Positions 1 through 9,389 are shown, counted from the stretch's first letter. The stretch: 64,000 nt of DNA from an uncultured Clostridia bacterium (GCA_947625785.1 CANQPS010000015.1:1-64000); one strand, 5' to 3'. Made by a program: numbers and translations. The notes: generated by a model not told the origin, from the letters alone.

Positions 1-60
1 AAGTCAGCCTGCGGCTGACCTGCAATTCATCCCACCTCTTTAGAAGCGGGGGACTTCTTG
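1..60. mobile_element. Possible right end of an IS200/IS605-type element
   Basis: Two hairpins sit side by side. The first is GTCAGCC-TGC-GGCTGAC near 3-19. The second pairs CCCaCCtCTT with AAGcGGGGG near 34-54 and is followed by ACTTCTTGCC. A subterminal hairpin plus a short conserved tail is the usual shape of an IS200/IS605 right end, where the TnpB guide RNA also ends. No tnpA or tnpB is visible because the window begins here, so the call rests on shape and on remembered similarity only. Confidence 0.35.
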
Positions 61-151
61 CCTATTTAGGTTAAATTTTTAGCAGTGGAATTTCTTTTGA
101 AAAAAATCTCCCCTGGAAATTCTTACTTAAAAAATTAAGAATTTTTAATTA

Positions 152-226
152 TTAAGAGAACTTTTTGAAAGAAGTTCTCTTAAAATTCTCCAAAAGTTTT
201 TTGTTAAGACCTTTTCAAAAAAGCTC
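152..226 (+). repeat. Degenerate dispersed copy of the 193-bp palindromic repeat
   Basis: The segment carries the AAGAGAACTTTTTGAAA...AAGTTCTCTT hairpin, then a diverged AAAAGTTTT and ACCTTTTCAAAAAAGC part. They are in the same order as in the tandem repeats at 10.25-10.81 kb, but the flanking GC-rich palindromes are missing. It lies downstream of the AI-2E gene, and a neighbouring hairpin (about 117-147) could end that transcript. Confidence 0.55.
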
Positions 227-271
227 GTATACTAAGGACAGAGTACTTATGTGGTATAGTGCAAAGCCTAT

Positions 272-1411
272 CTATTTAATTTTACCTAATTTCAGAGCAA
301 TTCTTTTATGAACTGATTTTTGTAAAAGTGTATATAAAGTGGAAGTTATTGGTATAAATATAAGCATACCAATAATGCCCATCAGACTGCCTCCTATTGT
401 GATTGCTGCCAATACCCATATTGATGGCAGTCCGACAGAATTTCCGACAACTTTTGGATATATGAAATTTCCTTCAATTTGCTGTAATACTAAAAAAAGT
501 ATAACAAACCAAAATGCCTTTGCGGGACTTTGTATAAATATTAAGAATATTCCTACTGCACAACCAATAAATGCACCAACTATCGGAATAAGTGCTGTAA
601 AAGCTATCACTACACCTATAAATATTGCATAAGGAAATCTCAATATCCACATAGTGATTACGAACATACTTCCAAGTATTAAAGCCTCTATACATTGACC
701 TGAAATAAACTTGTGTGTTATATTTGAAAAAAGTCTGAGAATTTTAATTATGTTATGGTAAATTTTTCGTGATAAAAAGGCATACATTAAAGATTTAAAC
801 TGATAACATAATTTTTCTTTTTGTAAAAGAATGTATATGGCAAATACAAATGCCACAGTAATTTTTACTATGGTACTTATTATATTGCCTGTAATATTGC
901 CGGTCATAGAAGCAGTTCTTGATATAATATTTACCACACCATTTTTAATAAAATCCATATTGCTTATTGAAGAAATTAAATCTTTTATATATGGAAATTT
1001 ATCTTGTATTTTATCAATAATTTCAGTACATTTATTTTTACAATTTTCTATAAAAATAGGTATAGTTTCGGTAAGTTCGGCGGAGGTTTTTCTAATTTGG
1101 GATACAACAAGTACTGATATTAAGGTTAATACAATAAATATAATTATTACAGATAATATACAGCATACCGGTCGCTTAAATTTTTTACTTATTTTGCCGT
1201 TCCAGCGTTTAAGCCATTTATTTTCGAGAAATGTCATAGGTATATTTATAATAAAGGCTATTGCAGAGCCTATTAAAAATGGTGCTATTATATCAAAAAT
1301 AAAAGCTAACAAACCTATAACATTGGATATATTCACAGTTAGGAAAATCATTATAAATATTAAAATTATTATAAAAGAAATTTGTTTAATTTTAATCTTG
1401 TCAAATCCCAT
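272..1411 (-). CDS. AI-2E family transporter (permease)
   Basis: The product is a 379-residue polytopic membrane protein of the AI-2E transporter family (PF01594, YtvI/PerM type). It has hydrophobic hairpins at the N-terminus, a central hydrophilic domain (about residues 100-160) and a C-terminal group of membrane segments. The PF01594-like stretch includes FPYAIFIGVVIAFTALIPIVG and, near residue 330, a PKVVGNSVGLP loop. Family members export small solutes or ions; the true substrate cannot be read from sequence. The ATG at 1411 is preceded by a clear AGGAGG ribosome site (reverse strand, 1422-1427). It is a single gene pointing left, away from the ABC module. Confidence 0.85.
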   Translation of the reverse strand: MGFDKIKIKQISFIIILIFIMIFLTVNISNVIGLLAFIFDIIAPFLIGSAIAFIINIPMTFLENKWLKRWNGKISKKFKRPVCCILSVIIIFIVLTLISVLVVSQIRKTSAELTETIPIFIENCKNKCTEIIDKIQDKFPYIKDLISSISNMDFIKNGVVNIISRTASMTGNITGNIISTIVKITVAFVFAIYILLQKEKLCYQFKSLMYAFLSRKIYHNIIKILRLFSNITHKFISGQCIEALILGSMFVITMWILRFPYAIFIGVVIAFTALIPIVGAFIGCAVGIFLIFIQSPAKAFWFVILFLVLQQIEGNFIYPKVVGNSVGLPSIWVLAAITIGGSLMGIIGMLIFIPITSTLYTLLQKSVHKRIALKLGKIK

Positions 1412-1820
1412 TTAATACCAGCCTCCTATTGAATATTATTATCAAACAGAACTCATATTATTATGATATTGACTTAATTTTAATATTTAGAATGTTTTTA
1501 TATCATTTACTCTTTTTAAGTTTTTCAATATATAACCTTGAATATTCTTTTTGTTGTTCCTTATTGCACATCTGGCAAGTAAAAGTTTTCATAAAGAGTT
1601 TCTCTTTTATCAAAAATTGTACTTTTGGATAGTTATTTTTTTGGTTTAAAAACATATGTGATAATACACTGAAAATTTCCTAAAAATTTATGATTTTACT
1701 GTTTTGTTCACAATTTATTAACATTATGAATACAGTTATTGTCTAAAATGATAAGTGATGGTTCGCATTTATAAACAAACTATAAACAAATCAATATTTC
1801 TAAGGAGAGTGAACTAAAAA
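1412..1820. other. 409-bp intergenic region between divergent genes
   Basis: AT-rich DNA between the AI-2E gene and the ABC operon. The only coding candidate is a very short reverse-strand frame with a CxxC motif (annotated separately). The last 130 bp must hold the operon promoter, but I see no -35/-10 pair convincing enough to mark. Confidence 0.5.
1503..1592 (-). CDS. Possible 29-residue CxxC microprotein
   Basis: A short frame starts with ATG at 1592 after AAAGAG and ends in TGA at 1503. An in-frame ATG at 1655 would lengthen it to 50 residues. The product contains TCQMCNKEQQ followed by a basic helix-like tail ending KLKKSK. One CxxC pair is half of a zinc site. It could be a real small protein or chance; only conservation would tell. 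Confidence 0.2.
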   Translation of the reverse strand: MKTFTCQMCNKEQQKEYSRLYIEKLKKSK

Positions 1821-2804
1821 GTGATAGAGGTTAAAAATCTTGTGAAACGATATGGTAATCAAAATGCACTGAATGATATTAGTTTCACAGTAAAAGACGG
1901 CGAAGTCCTCGGATTTCTTGGCCCTAATGGTGCAGGTAAATCCACTACTATGAACATTATTACAGGTTACATATCGTCTACATCAGGTACGGTTACGATA
2001 GATGGCTGCGAAATTTTAGAAGACCCTAACGGTGCTAAATCTAAAATAGGCTATCTTCCGGAAATACCGCCGCTTTATATTGATATGTCTGTAATAGATT
2101 ATCTTGGCTTTATGTTTGATTTAAAGAAAGTAAAACTTCCTAAAAAAGAACATATTGAACAAATTTGTGAACTTGTTAAAATTACAGATGTATCACACAG
2201 AATTATTAAAAATTTATCCAAAGGTTACAGGCAGCGTGTAGGATTTGCCCAAGCATTATTAGGAAATCCGTCTGTTTTAATTCTTGATGAACCAACAGTT
2301 GGTCTTGACCCTAAGCAAATTATTGAAATAAGAAATCTTATTCGTTCACTTGGGAAAAAACATACAATTATATTGTCATCTCACTTATTAACAGAGGTAC
2401 AAGCTACGTGTGACAGAGTTCTCGTTATAAATCAAGGAAAAATTGTTGCTGATGACCTTACTAATAATCTGGCGGTATCATTATCCGGTAAACGCCAGTT
2501 TCGACTCACTGTTGAGGGGAATGAAACGGGAATTTATACATCTTTAAGGAATATCTATGGGGTAAGTGATGTTCTGAAAAAAGGCTTGGTTGAAAAAGGT
2601 TGTTATCAATTTATAGTTGAAACATTACCTGATATAGATGTTCGCCGAAATATTTTTAAAGCGATTGTAGATGCAAACTATATTATTTTAGGTTTTGAAA
2701 CAGTAGGTTCATCACTTGAAGATGTATTCCTGCGTCTTACAGAAGGTGATTCGGATAATAGGGAAGCTAAAACTCCCAAAAAGCAAAAAGGAGGAAAAAA
2801 ATAA
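1821..2804 (+). CDS. ABC transporter ATPase of a gliding-type (GldA-like) module
   Basis: This 327-residue ATPase has Walker A GPNGAGKST (34-42), signature LSKGYRQRVG and Walker B LILDEPTVGLDP, followed by the H-loop SSHLL. The roughly 100-residue C-terminal extension resembles the extra domain of GldA/CcmA-type ATPases that pair with ABC-2 permeases. Translation starts at GTG 1821 after AAGGAGA (1802-1808). The stop overlaps the next start (TAATG), so ATPase and permease are translationally coupled. It is the first gene of a four-gene operon ending at 6673. The substrate is unknown; homologous modules occur in many non-gliding Clostridia, so motility should not be assumed. Confidence 0.9.
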   Translation: MIEVKNLVKRYGNQNALNDISFTVKDGEVLGFLGPNGAGKSTTMNIITGYISSTSGTVTIDGCEILEDPNGAKSKIGYLPEIPPLYIDMSVIDYLGFMFDLKKVKLPKKEHIEQICELVKITDVSHRIIKNLSKGYRQRVGFAQALLGNPSVLILDEPTVGLDPKQIIEIRNLIRSLGKKHTIILSSHLLTEVQATCDRVLVINQGKIVADDLTNNLAVSLSGKRQFRLTVEGNETGIYTSLRNIYGVSDVLKKGLVEKGCYQFIVETLPDIDVRRNIFKAIVDANYIILGFETVGSSLEDVFLRLTEGDSDNREAKTPKKQKGGKK

Positions 2805-3508
2805 TGATTGCTATTTTAAAAAGAGAAATAGGTTCATATTTTACATCAGCGATAGGATATGTTGTACTGTCAATATTTTACTTTTTTTCAGGGTTATTTT
2901 TTTATAACTACTGTTTACGCTATCAGACATCTGAACTTACATATGTATTTTATAACTTATTTTTAATAATATTATTTCTTATACCTATACTCACAATGAA
3001 ATTGTTTTCGGAAGATAAAAAACATAAATCCGACCAAACATATTTGACTGCACCTATTAATATATCATCAATAGTATTTGGTAAATTTTTATCTGCTGTT
3101 GTAGTTTTTGCAATCGGTATAGCAATATTTATATTATTTGCGGTAGTTATATCATTTTTTACGACACCTGCTTGGTCTGTAATATTCTGTAATATTCTTG
3201 GAATATTGCTTTTAGGTGCTGCGTTAATATCAATAGGTATGTTTATATCATCACTTACGGAAAGTCAGGCAATAGCAGCAATGCTTGGTATGTTTGTAGG
3301 ATTGGTTATATATATGCTTAATTCAATAGCATCACTTGTAAATATAAGCTGGATTAGCAATATTATATATGGCTTATCTTTTATGTCGCATTATTATAAT
3401 TTTACTTATGGAATAATATCACTATCAGATATAGTATTCTTCCTTACAATCAGTGGTATTTTTATATATCTAACTGCAAGAGTACTTGAAAAGAGAAGAT
3501 GGGGTTAA
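2804..3508 (+). CDS. ABC-2 type permease (GldF-like)
   Basis: This 234-residue protein has about six membrane segments, beginning with a short cytoplasmic REIG motif and a segment near residues 15-40. It fits the ABC-2 permease subunit that works with the ATPase just upstream, with which it shares one base. A conserved-looking loop (MKLFSEDKKHKSDQ, about 66-79) between segments two and three matches the GldF/NosY group. The gap to the next gene is 15 bp and contains AAGGAGG. Confidence 0.85.
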   Translation: MIAILKREIGSYFTSAIGYVVLSIFYFFSGLFFYNYCLRYQTSELTYVFYNLFLIILFLIPILTMKLFSEDKKHKSDQTYLTAPINISSIVFGKFLSAVVVFAIGIAIFILFAVVISFFTTPAWSVIFCNILGILLLGAALISIGMFISSLTESQAIAAMLGMFVGLVIYMLNSIASLVNISWISNIIYGLSFMSHYYNFTYGIISLSDIVFFLTISGIFIYLTARVLEKRRWG

Positions 3509-3523
3509 GGAGGTACTTGCAAT

Positions 3524-5164
3524 ATGAGTGAAAATAATAAAAACAACACAAATAATGAAGATGAAATTATTGAAAATCAGAAAATTGAAGAGGATATGCC
3601 GGATATTCAAAAAGAAATTGATGAAAAAAAATCTGATATTGTTTCAGATGAAAATAAAAAAGAAAATTCTGATAAAAAAGATAATAAAAAATCTGACAAA
3701 CAAAACCAACCTAAGAAAACAAAAAGATTTTCAACAAGAGCTTTTAAGCGTGGTGGTCTGGCAATAGCTTTAACGGCTATAATTATAGTATTTGCAGTTT
3801 TATTAAATGTGTTGGTTGATAAACTATCATCAAGATTTCCGATTTTAAGTTATGATTTTACGGCAACGGGGGCTTATGAATTATCGCAAAATTCAATAGA
3901 TTTGCTTACACATATTGATAAGGATATTCAAATTACAGTTTTACTTGAAGAAGAAGAATTTATAAGCTGTGATAATGACGGATATTTTAGACAAGCCAAT
4001 GAAATTATGAAACAATATACTCAATATTGCGATAAAATTAAGTTAAAATATGTTGATATAGTTTCTAATCCTGCTATCGCAAATAACTATCCTGATGATG
4101 AATTGGCTCAGACAGATGTTATTGTTAGCTGTGGTGATAAGTATAAAATCCTTACAGTTGAAGATTTATTTAATATAAATGTAGATTATTATACTTACAG
4201 CAGTTATATCACATCGTCAAAGGCAGAGGAAACAATTACATCTGCATTATTGAATGTTGTTTCAGACGAAAGTGTTAAAGTATCTGTTGTTACAGATTTC
4301 TCCACAAAAAGTTATTATGAATACTTTATAAATTTATTAAAGAAAAATAATTATGATGTTGAGGAAATATCATTATTAACAGATGATATAGACGCAGAAA
4401 CAGGAATAGTTGTTTTACTGCCTCCAAGTAAAGACTATGGTTCATCAGCCATTGAAAAATTATCGGAATTTCTTGTTAATAGTGGAGAATACGGAAAGAC
4501 CGTTGTTTATGTTCCGAATATAACTACAGTAGAAACACCAAATCTTGATGATTTTTGTGAAGAATGGGGCGTAAAAGTAGGCGATGGTTTAGCTTTCGAG
4601 GGCGATACAACAAGACTTATAGGTTCAACATATATGGACCTCGTACTTGCAAAATACGATGATGAAAGCTATACGGCTGATTTAAAATATCCTGATGTAC
4701 CGGTTATTTCTGTTTATTCAAGACCGATTGAAATAGTGGACAGTTCAATAACAACTACTTTACTTAAATACTCCGATAAATCAGGTATTCAGCCAAGTAC
4801 AGCAGATGAAAATTGGTCTATGAAAGATGCTATGCTTGGAAATGAAACACCTGTTGCCACATTAAGTACAAAAAGCAGCTCGTCTAATTCATCAAATCTT
4901 TTGGTAATAGGTTCAGCGGAATCATTAAGCGAAACTATATTATCATCACCATATAATAATTCAGATTATTACCTGAAATTACTATATAAACTGAGTGGCA
5001 GAGATGATATTGCTGTAAGTATTGAGGCAAAATCACTTTCCGGTTCAGAAATGACTGTTACAACATCACAGGCAAATGCTTACGGAATATTCTTTATGAT
5101 ACTTTTGCCGGTAATCATAATTGTTACGGGTATTATTATATGGGCTCGCAGGAGGAACAGATAA
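3524..5164 (+). CDS. GldG family protein, ABC auxiliary extracytoplasmic domain
   Basis: The 546-residue product has a long, highly charged, low-complexity N-terminus (residues 1-75, mainly Asn, Asp, Lys and Glu), then a membrane anchor (about 82-102). A large extracytoplasmic domain follows, then a C-terminal membrane segment (about 522-542) ending in ARRRNR. The middle matches the GldG/ABC_transp_aux type (PF09822): AYELSQNSIDLL, a VTVLLEEEEF-like strand, and the VVLLPPSKDY region. This domain accompanies GldA/GldF permeases and is thought to gate or scaffold the exporter. The start follows a strong AAGGAGG. Confidence 0.85.
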   Translation: MSENNKNNTNNEDEIIENQKIEEDMPDIQKEIDEKKSDIVSDENKKENSDKKDNKKSDKQNQPKKTKRFSTRAFKRGGLAIALTAIIIVFAVLLNVLVDKLSSRFPILSYDFTATGAYELSQNSIDLLTHIDKDIQITVLLEEEEFISCDNDGYFRQANEIMKQYTQYCDKIKLKYVDIVSNPAIANNYPDDELAQTDVIVSCGDKYKILTVEDLFNINVDYYTYSSYITSSKAEETITSALLNVVSDESVKVSVVTDFSTKSYYEYFINLLKKNNYDVEEISLLTDDIDAETGIVVLLPPSKDYGSSAIEKLSEFLVNSGEYGKTVVYVPNITTVETPNLDDFCEEWGVKVGDGLAFEGDTTRLIGSTYMDLVLAKYDDESYTADLKYPDVPVISVYSRPIEIVDSSITTTLLKYSDKSGIQPSTADENWSMKDAMLGNETPVATLSTKSSSSNSSNLLVIGSAESLSETILSSPYNNSDYYLKLLYKLSGRDDIAVSIEAKSLSGSEMTVTTSQANAYGIFFMILLPVIIIVTGIIIWARRRNR

Positions 5165-5167
5165 TAT

Positions 5168-6673
5168 ATGAAAAAGCAAATTAAAATTATTATAGGAGCA
5201 GGAATAGCCATATTAATTCTTGCAGCATTAATATTGGTTGTTACATTATTACCTGATTCATCTGATGATGAAAATACAAGCAGTTATAAAGATACTTCCG
5301 TAACATTGCTGTCAAAAGTGCCGTCAGATATTAAAAGTATGACTATTAAGAATGAATACGGTGAGTTCACAATACTTTCGGAAACTCCAACAAGTACAGT
5401 TGTAAATTCCGAAACGGGAGAAGAACAAACCGTCACACAAAATACAATATATACACTTGTAGGATTTGAAGATATAGAATTGGCATCAGGTCAGCCGGAT
5501 ATGATTGCAACAGATGCGGCTGCTGTTAAAGCTCTCGATACCGTTAAAAAAACAGTATCAGATGGAGCAGAAAACTATAATAAAGCTGATTTTGGACTTG
5601 AAAATCCTGTTGCCGCTTGTACGGTTGTATTTAATGATGGTGAAACACATACAATTTATGTCGGAAATAATATTGTCGGAGATTCAGAAACATATTTTAT
5701 GTTTGATGAAAAAGAGGAAATATTCGTAGGTTCGACATCTTCGTTTGACGGATTTTTATTGAATGTATTATCATTATTTAATACGACAGTAGTTGAGGCA
5801 GCCGCTTCTGACGAAGATGCCATTGTAAATAAATTTGTATTATCGGGAACGGCATTTAAAGATACGGCAGATTCAATAGAGTTTCTTCCGATTACTGATA
5901 AAACAAGTTCGCTATCCTATCAAATTGTATCTCCTGTTAATATGGCTGCTAATAATGTTTCATCTACTAAAATTGCAAATTCGGTTTTGAATTTGATAGC
6001 AAGTGAGGTCGTTTATGTAAATCCTGACGATAAGGCACTTGAAGAATACGGATTATTAACACCATACTCAAAATTAACCGTTACATATAACAAAAATGAG
6101 ATAACACTTATGGCAAGTGAGCCTGATGAAGAAGGCAACTGTTATCTATTAAATAAAGATAAGAAATTAATATATAAAATTTCTTCCGAAAAACTTCCTT
6201 GGGTTACGGTGAAATACAATGATTTTATGCCGGAAACTCTTATTTCCCCGTATCTGTCAAAAGTTGATAGTGTTACAGTAAATATAAAAGATAAAGAATA
6301 TAAATTTGATACTGAAACTACCATAAAAGTTGAAGATAATGTTGAAAAAGAAACAACAGTAGTAAAAATTGGCGATAAAACACTTGATATTACAAATTTC
6401 AGAGTATATTTTCAAAATATTACATCAGTAGGATATAAAGGAGAAAGTGATAACAATTCAAAGGGCGATAGTTTAATAACAATTACTATTTCGTACAATG
6501 TCGAAGGCAAAAAAGATGATGTAATTGAATATTATGCAACAGATTCAGCAACGAAAGTTAATGTAATTTATCAGGGTGTTAATACAACATATAATTTTAT
6601 GAATTATGTTAATAAGATTATAGAGGATACCCAAAAAATGGCTGATAATGGCACAATTACACCAGTAGTATAA
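5168..6673 (+). CDS. DUF4340 domain-containing membrane-anchored protein
   Basis: This 501-residue protein has one N-terminal membrane anchor (about 7-28) and a long extracytoplasmic region. The repeated theme 'LxxPxAxxTVxFNDGETHTIYVGN' near 145-175 and again near 320-345 is typical of DUF4340 (PF14238). The gene starts 3 bp after the GldG-like gene. DUF4340 proteins are regularly found as the fourth partner of the GldA/F/G set, so it is probably part of the same envelope complex. Its biochemical role is unknown. A hairpin terminator follows. Confidence 0.82.
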   Translation: MKKQIKIIIGAGIAILILAALILVVTLLPDSSDDENTSSYKDTSVTLLSKVPSDIKSMTIKNEYGEFTILSETPTSTVVNSETGEEQTVTQNTIYTLVGFEDIELASGQPDMIATDAAAVKALDTVKKTVSDGAENYNKADFGLENPVAACTVVFNDGETHTIYVGNNIVGDSETYFMFDEKEEIFVGSTSSFDGFLLNVLSLFNTTVVEAAASDEDAIVNKFVLSGTAFKDTADSIEFLPITDKTSSLSYQIVSPVNMAANNVSSTKIANSVLNLIASEVVYVNPDDKALEEYGLLTPYSKLTVTYNKNEITLMASEPDEEGNCYLLNKDKKLIYKISSEKLPWVTVKYNDFMPETLISPYLSKVDSVTVNIKDKEYKFDTETTIKVEDNVEKETTVVKIGDKTLDITNFRVYFQNITSVGYKGESDNNSKGDSLITITISYNVEGKKDDVIEYYATDSATKVNVIYQGVNTTYNFMNYVNKIIEDTQKMADNGTITPVV

Positions 6674-6691
6674 CAATGTAAATATTTTGCG

Positions 6692-6739
6692 AAAGCAGTA
6701 TCATAAGAATTCTGAAAATTCTTTTGGTACTGCTTTTTT
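6692..6739 (+). terminator. Terminator of the GldA/F/G-DUF4340 operon
   Basis: AAAGCAGTA (6692-6700) pairs with TACTGCTTT (6728-6736), with an inner AAGAATT/AATTCTT stem. A run of T follows immediately. Confidence 0.8.
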
Positions 6740-6777
6740 GTATATTGCATATTATACTTAATAGGGGGTGTGTGAAG

Positions 6778-7110
6778 GTGTGGGATTATATAAGAGAAAT
6801 TATATTGGTGTTTTTGGCTATAATGGGAATGGTATGGTTAGTTAAACAGCTTATATTACTTATCTTCAAAGATGATAAGGATACAAGATATAATATTATT
6901 ATTCCTATAAAAAATCACAATGAAGATATAGAATTTACGGTGCGCTGCGTGGCAACACGTTTAAAATGGAGCGGTACAAAGTTGAACAATATTATATGCT
7001 TAGATTGTGGCACAGATAATGAAACACTTGATATTTGTCGTACACTTTCAAAAGATATGCCCTTTATTAAAGTAACGGATAAATCAAATTTAAGTTCAAT
7101 AATTGAATAA
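6778..7110 (+). CDS. Small single-pass membrane protein of unknown function
   Basis: The likely start is GTG 6778, about 9 bases after GGGGG (6764-6768), giving 110 residues. GTG 6772 sits too close to that site, and the longer reading frame begins inside the terminator. One membrane segment (about 8-30) is followed by a soluble domain beginning NIIIPIKNHNEDIEF. Its strand-helix pattern recalls the start of a glycosyltransferase-2 fold (IIP...N...), but it is far too short to be an enzyme. A terminator follows directly. I do not recognise a named family. Confidence 0.65.
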   Translation: MWDYIREIILVFLAIMGMVWLVKQLILLIFKDDKDTRYNIIIPIKNHNEDIEFTVRCVATRLKWSGTKLNNIICLDCGTDNETLDICRTLSKDMPFIKVTDKSNLSSIIE

Positions 7111-7117
7111 ATATGAA

Positions 7118-7160
7118 GAAACAGATTTTGATTTTGTAAAAGTCAAAATCTGTTTCTTTA
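7118..7160 (+). terminator. Strong intrinsic terminator
   Basis: A perfect 14-bp stem, GAAACAGATTTTGA (7118-7131) with TCAAAATCTGTTTC (7143-7156), is followed by TTTA. It ends the small membrane-protein transcript. Confidence 0.85.
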
Positions 7161-7277
7161 CTGTCTGTTAAAATAAAATTTACAAAAATAAATTTATGTG
7201 TTAATTGACTTTATATAACAAATAATATAAAATTTTACTATATATTACTATAATTCAAAAAAGGATAGGTGTTTTAA

Positions 7278-7529
7278 ATGTATATATTATCACAAGCAGG
7301 GAAAAATTTAATCTCCGTTGATAAAGTAAAGAGATTTTTTGTTGAGAAGAACTATGGAGGAAACAAGGAACAAAAATTTGCTATTTTTGTAGAGTTAGGT
7401 ACTTCTAATTCGATGATAGGATTATATCCGACAGAAGAAGACGCTATTAACGCTTTGGAAGAAATTAGTATAGCTTTGGAAGAAGGTGTGGAAGAAGTAT
7501 ATCGTGTACCTAAAAAGAACAACATATAA
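7278..7529 (+). CDS. Conserved-looking 83-residue hypothetical protein
   Basis: The start at 7278 follows AAGGATAGG. The product is soluble, acidic at its C-terminal half (EEDAINALEEI..., EEGVEEVYRVP) and has no cysteine or membrane segment. The pattern of a basic N-terminal strand-turn followed by two helices suggests a small alpha/beta fold. The next gene begins 39 bp later, so it may be co-transcribed with the ABC exporter pair. No function can be assigned. Confidence 0.6.
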   Translation: MYILSQAGKNLISVDKVKRFFVEKNYGGNKEQKFAIFVELGTSNSMIGLYPTEEDAINALEEISIALEEGVEEVYRVPKKNNI

Positions 7530-7568
7530 ATCCAAGTAAATATTTTGACAAAAAAGGGTGAATTTTTT

Positions 7569-8474
7569 ATGGACGAATATGCGATTACTACCCAAAATTT
7601 AACTAAAAAATATAAAAGTATTCCTGTTGTGGATAATGTATCTATGAATGTAAAAAAAGGCGAGATTTATGGATTTATAGGTAAGAATGGTGCCGGTAAA
7701 ACTACAACAATAAGATTATTACTTGGTTTAACACCTCAGACATCAGGCAAATATATGATATTTGGTTCTGATACTAATATCAATAAATCAAAAATAGGCA
7801 GCCTTATCGAAAGTCCTGCTTTATATGAAACATTAACAGCAGAAGAAAATTTGATTGCATATTGTAAGCTGCTCAATGTTAAAGATGAAAAAAAGACTAT
7901 TAAGGAGATATTGGAGTTAGTAAAACTTAATAATACAGGAAAGAAAAAGGCAAGAAATTTTTCTTTGGGTATGCGTCAGCGTTTGGGAATAGCAATAGCA
8001 CTAATAGGTAATCCTGAACTCTTAATATTGGACGAACCAATAAACGGATTAGACCCGGCAGGCATAAAGGAAGTCAGAGATTTAATATTAACATTAAATC
8101 ATAATAAGGGAATAACAGTTCTTATATCAAGTCATATATTAGGCGAATTACAAAAAATAGCTACTTGTTATGGAATTATAAATAATGGAAAACTTGTTGA
8201 AGAAATTACATCTGATGAATTAGAGCAAAAATGTAAAAGTCATATAATAATTTCCTGCAGTGACGCCGTCAAGGCAATGGAAACTTTGAAAAATAAACTC
8301 AATTTACAACATATTGATATTGCACCTAATGGAATTTTGCGTGTATATGATGATATAGAAGATACGGCTATCGTAACAAGAGCTATCTTTGAGGATAATA
8401 TTGATATAAGATTGGTTAATATTGTAAGACAAGATTATGAACAATACTTTATTCAGAGAATGGGAGGTATATAA
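7569..8474 (+). CDS. ABC transporter ATPase, bacitracin/lantibiotic-export type
   Basis: The 301-residue ATPase has Walker A GKNGAGKTT, signature FSLGMRQRLG, Walker B LLILDEPINGLDP and H-loop SSHIL. The C-terminal extension and the INGLDP variant match the BcrA/LanF-like group of drug- and peptide-immunity exporters. ATG 7569 is chosen because AAGGGTG lies 8 bases upstream; a TTG at 7545 lies before that site. The permease follows after one base. No dedicated two-component system is adjacent, so peptide resistance is an inference from family only. Confidence 0.88.
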   Translation: MDEYAITTQNLTKKYKSIPVVDNVSMNVKKGEIYGFIGKNGAGKTTTIRLLLGLTPQTSGKYMIFGSDTNINKSKIGSLIESPALYETLTAEENLIAYCKLLNVKDEKKTIKEILELVKLNNTGKKKARNFSLGMRQRLGIAIALIGNPELLILDEPINGLDPAGIKEVRDLILTLNHNKGITVLISSHILGELQKIATCYGIINNGKLVEEITSDELEQKCKSHIIISCSDAVKAMETLKNKLNLQHIDIAPNGILRVYDDIEDTAIVTRAIFEDNIDIRLVNIVRQDYEQYFIQRMGGI

Positions 8475-8475
8475 G

Positions 8476-9291
8476 TTGATTAATATACTTAAGTCTGAAT
8501 TTTATAAATTGAAAAAAACAAAACATCTCCTTATATCTATTATATTGGTGGCAGTGATAGCAGTTTTGCAGATAGTATTAATAGAAGTTTTGTTTAATAT
8601 GCTTGCATCTATGATGGACGAACGCAGATCACAAATGTTCTTGGCAATAAAAGATGCTTTGAATTTAACAGGCAGTGGTTGTTTATTTGAGATAGGCGAA
8701 AATGATGCATTTACACCTTTTGTTATAATTATATCCGCACTTGTGGTAACGAATGAATTTTCTTGCGGAAGTATGAAAAATATTCTTGCAAGGGGAATAA
8801 GCAGAAATTATATAGTAATTTCTAAAACAATTATCAGTGCATTTTCGGCTGTTGTGCTTTTTATAGTATATCAAGTAATGTTATCAATTACAGCGACATT
8901 TGTTTCAGGCTGGGGCGATATGGGCAAAAGTTTAGGTCAATTTATTACTGACTGTTTACTCGTAGAGGTTTTAAATATAATACTTGTAGTTTTATTATCG
9001 GTATTTGCATCTTTTATATCTTTTACGACAAAGAGAGTTTCATTGTCTATTGCGATACCGCTTGCATTAGCATTACTTTTGCCTAATGTTATACAAATTT
9101 TAAATTCGATGGTTCAAATGGCATTGAGCTGGCTTGATATAAGATATATATGGCTTCCGACATTTTTATTAACAAGTTGTAATATAATACATACAAATAC
9201 CGCTTGGATAGTAGGAATAACCGGTGTAGCAGAGATTATTTTATTTACACTTATATCTATGCTTATATTCCGAAAAAGCGAAATTAAATAG
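8476..9291 (+). CDS. ABC-2 type permease partner of the exporter
   Basis: The 271-residue protein has six membrane segments and the opening motif ILKSEFYKLKKTKH that is common to ABC2_membrane_4 immunity permeases. It starts at TTG 8476, nine bases after GGGAGG, which lies inside the end of the ATPase gene. The large loop after the first segment (about residues 45-85) and the DIRYIWLP motif near the end fit the family. It is encoded directly after its ATPase and followed by a terminator. Confidence 0.82.
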   Translation: MINILKSEFYKLKKTKHLLISIILVAVIAVLQIVLIEVLFNMLASMMDERRSQMFLAIKDALNLTGSGCLFEIGENDAFTPFVIIISALVVTNEFSCGSMKNILARGISRNYIVISKTIISAFSAVVLFIVYQVMLSITATFVSGWGDMGKSLGQFITDCLLVEVLNIILVVLLSVFASFISFTTKRVSLSIAIPLALALLLPNVIQILNSMVQMALSWLDIRYIWLPTFLLTSCNIIHTNTAWIVGITGVAEIILFTLISMLIFRKSEIK

Positions 9292-9311
9292 TATAGAGTA
9301 TTTCATAGTAT

Positions 9312-9345
9312 AAACAGATACATAATTTTTGTATCTGTTTTTTCT
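9312..9345 (+). terminator. Terminator of the ABC exporter pair
   Basis: AAACAGATAC (9312-9321) pairs with GTATCTGTTT (9331-9340), followed by TTT. Confidence 0.8.
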
Positions 9346-9360
9346 GTTTGTAAAGTTAGA

Positions 9361-9389
9361 AAAGCTGACAGTATGTTACTGCCAGCTTT
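9361..9389 (-). terminator. Terminator of the leftward orphan gene
   Basis: AAAGCTG-a-CAGTA pairs with TACTG-c-CAGCTTT around a 3-base loop. Read leftward it ends in CTTTTCT. It lies 60 bp beyond the stop of the gene at 9450. Confidence 0.6.

Noticed and set aside
831-1415. 194-residue forward frame opposite the AI-2E gene
   Set aside because: It mirrors the hydrophobic codons of the real gene and lacks a start signal.
1429-1632. 67-residue forward frame upstream of the ABC operon
   Set aside because: It has no ribosome site and is mostly hydrophobic AT-rich noise; the reverse strand holds a slightly better small frame.
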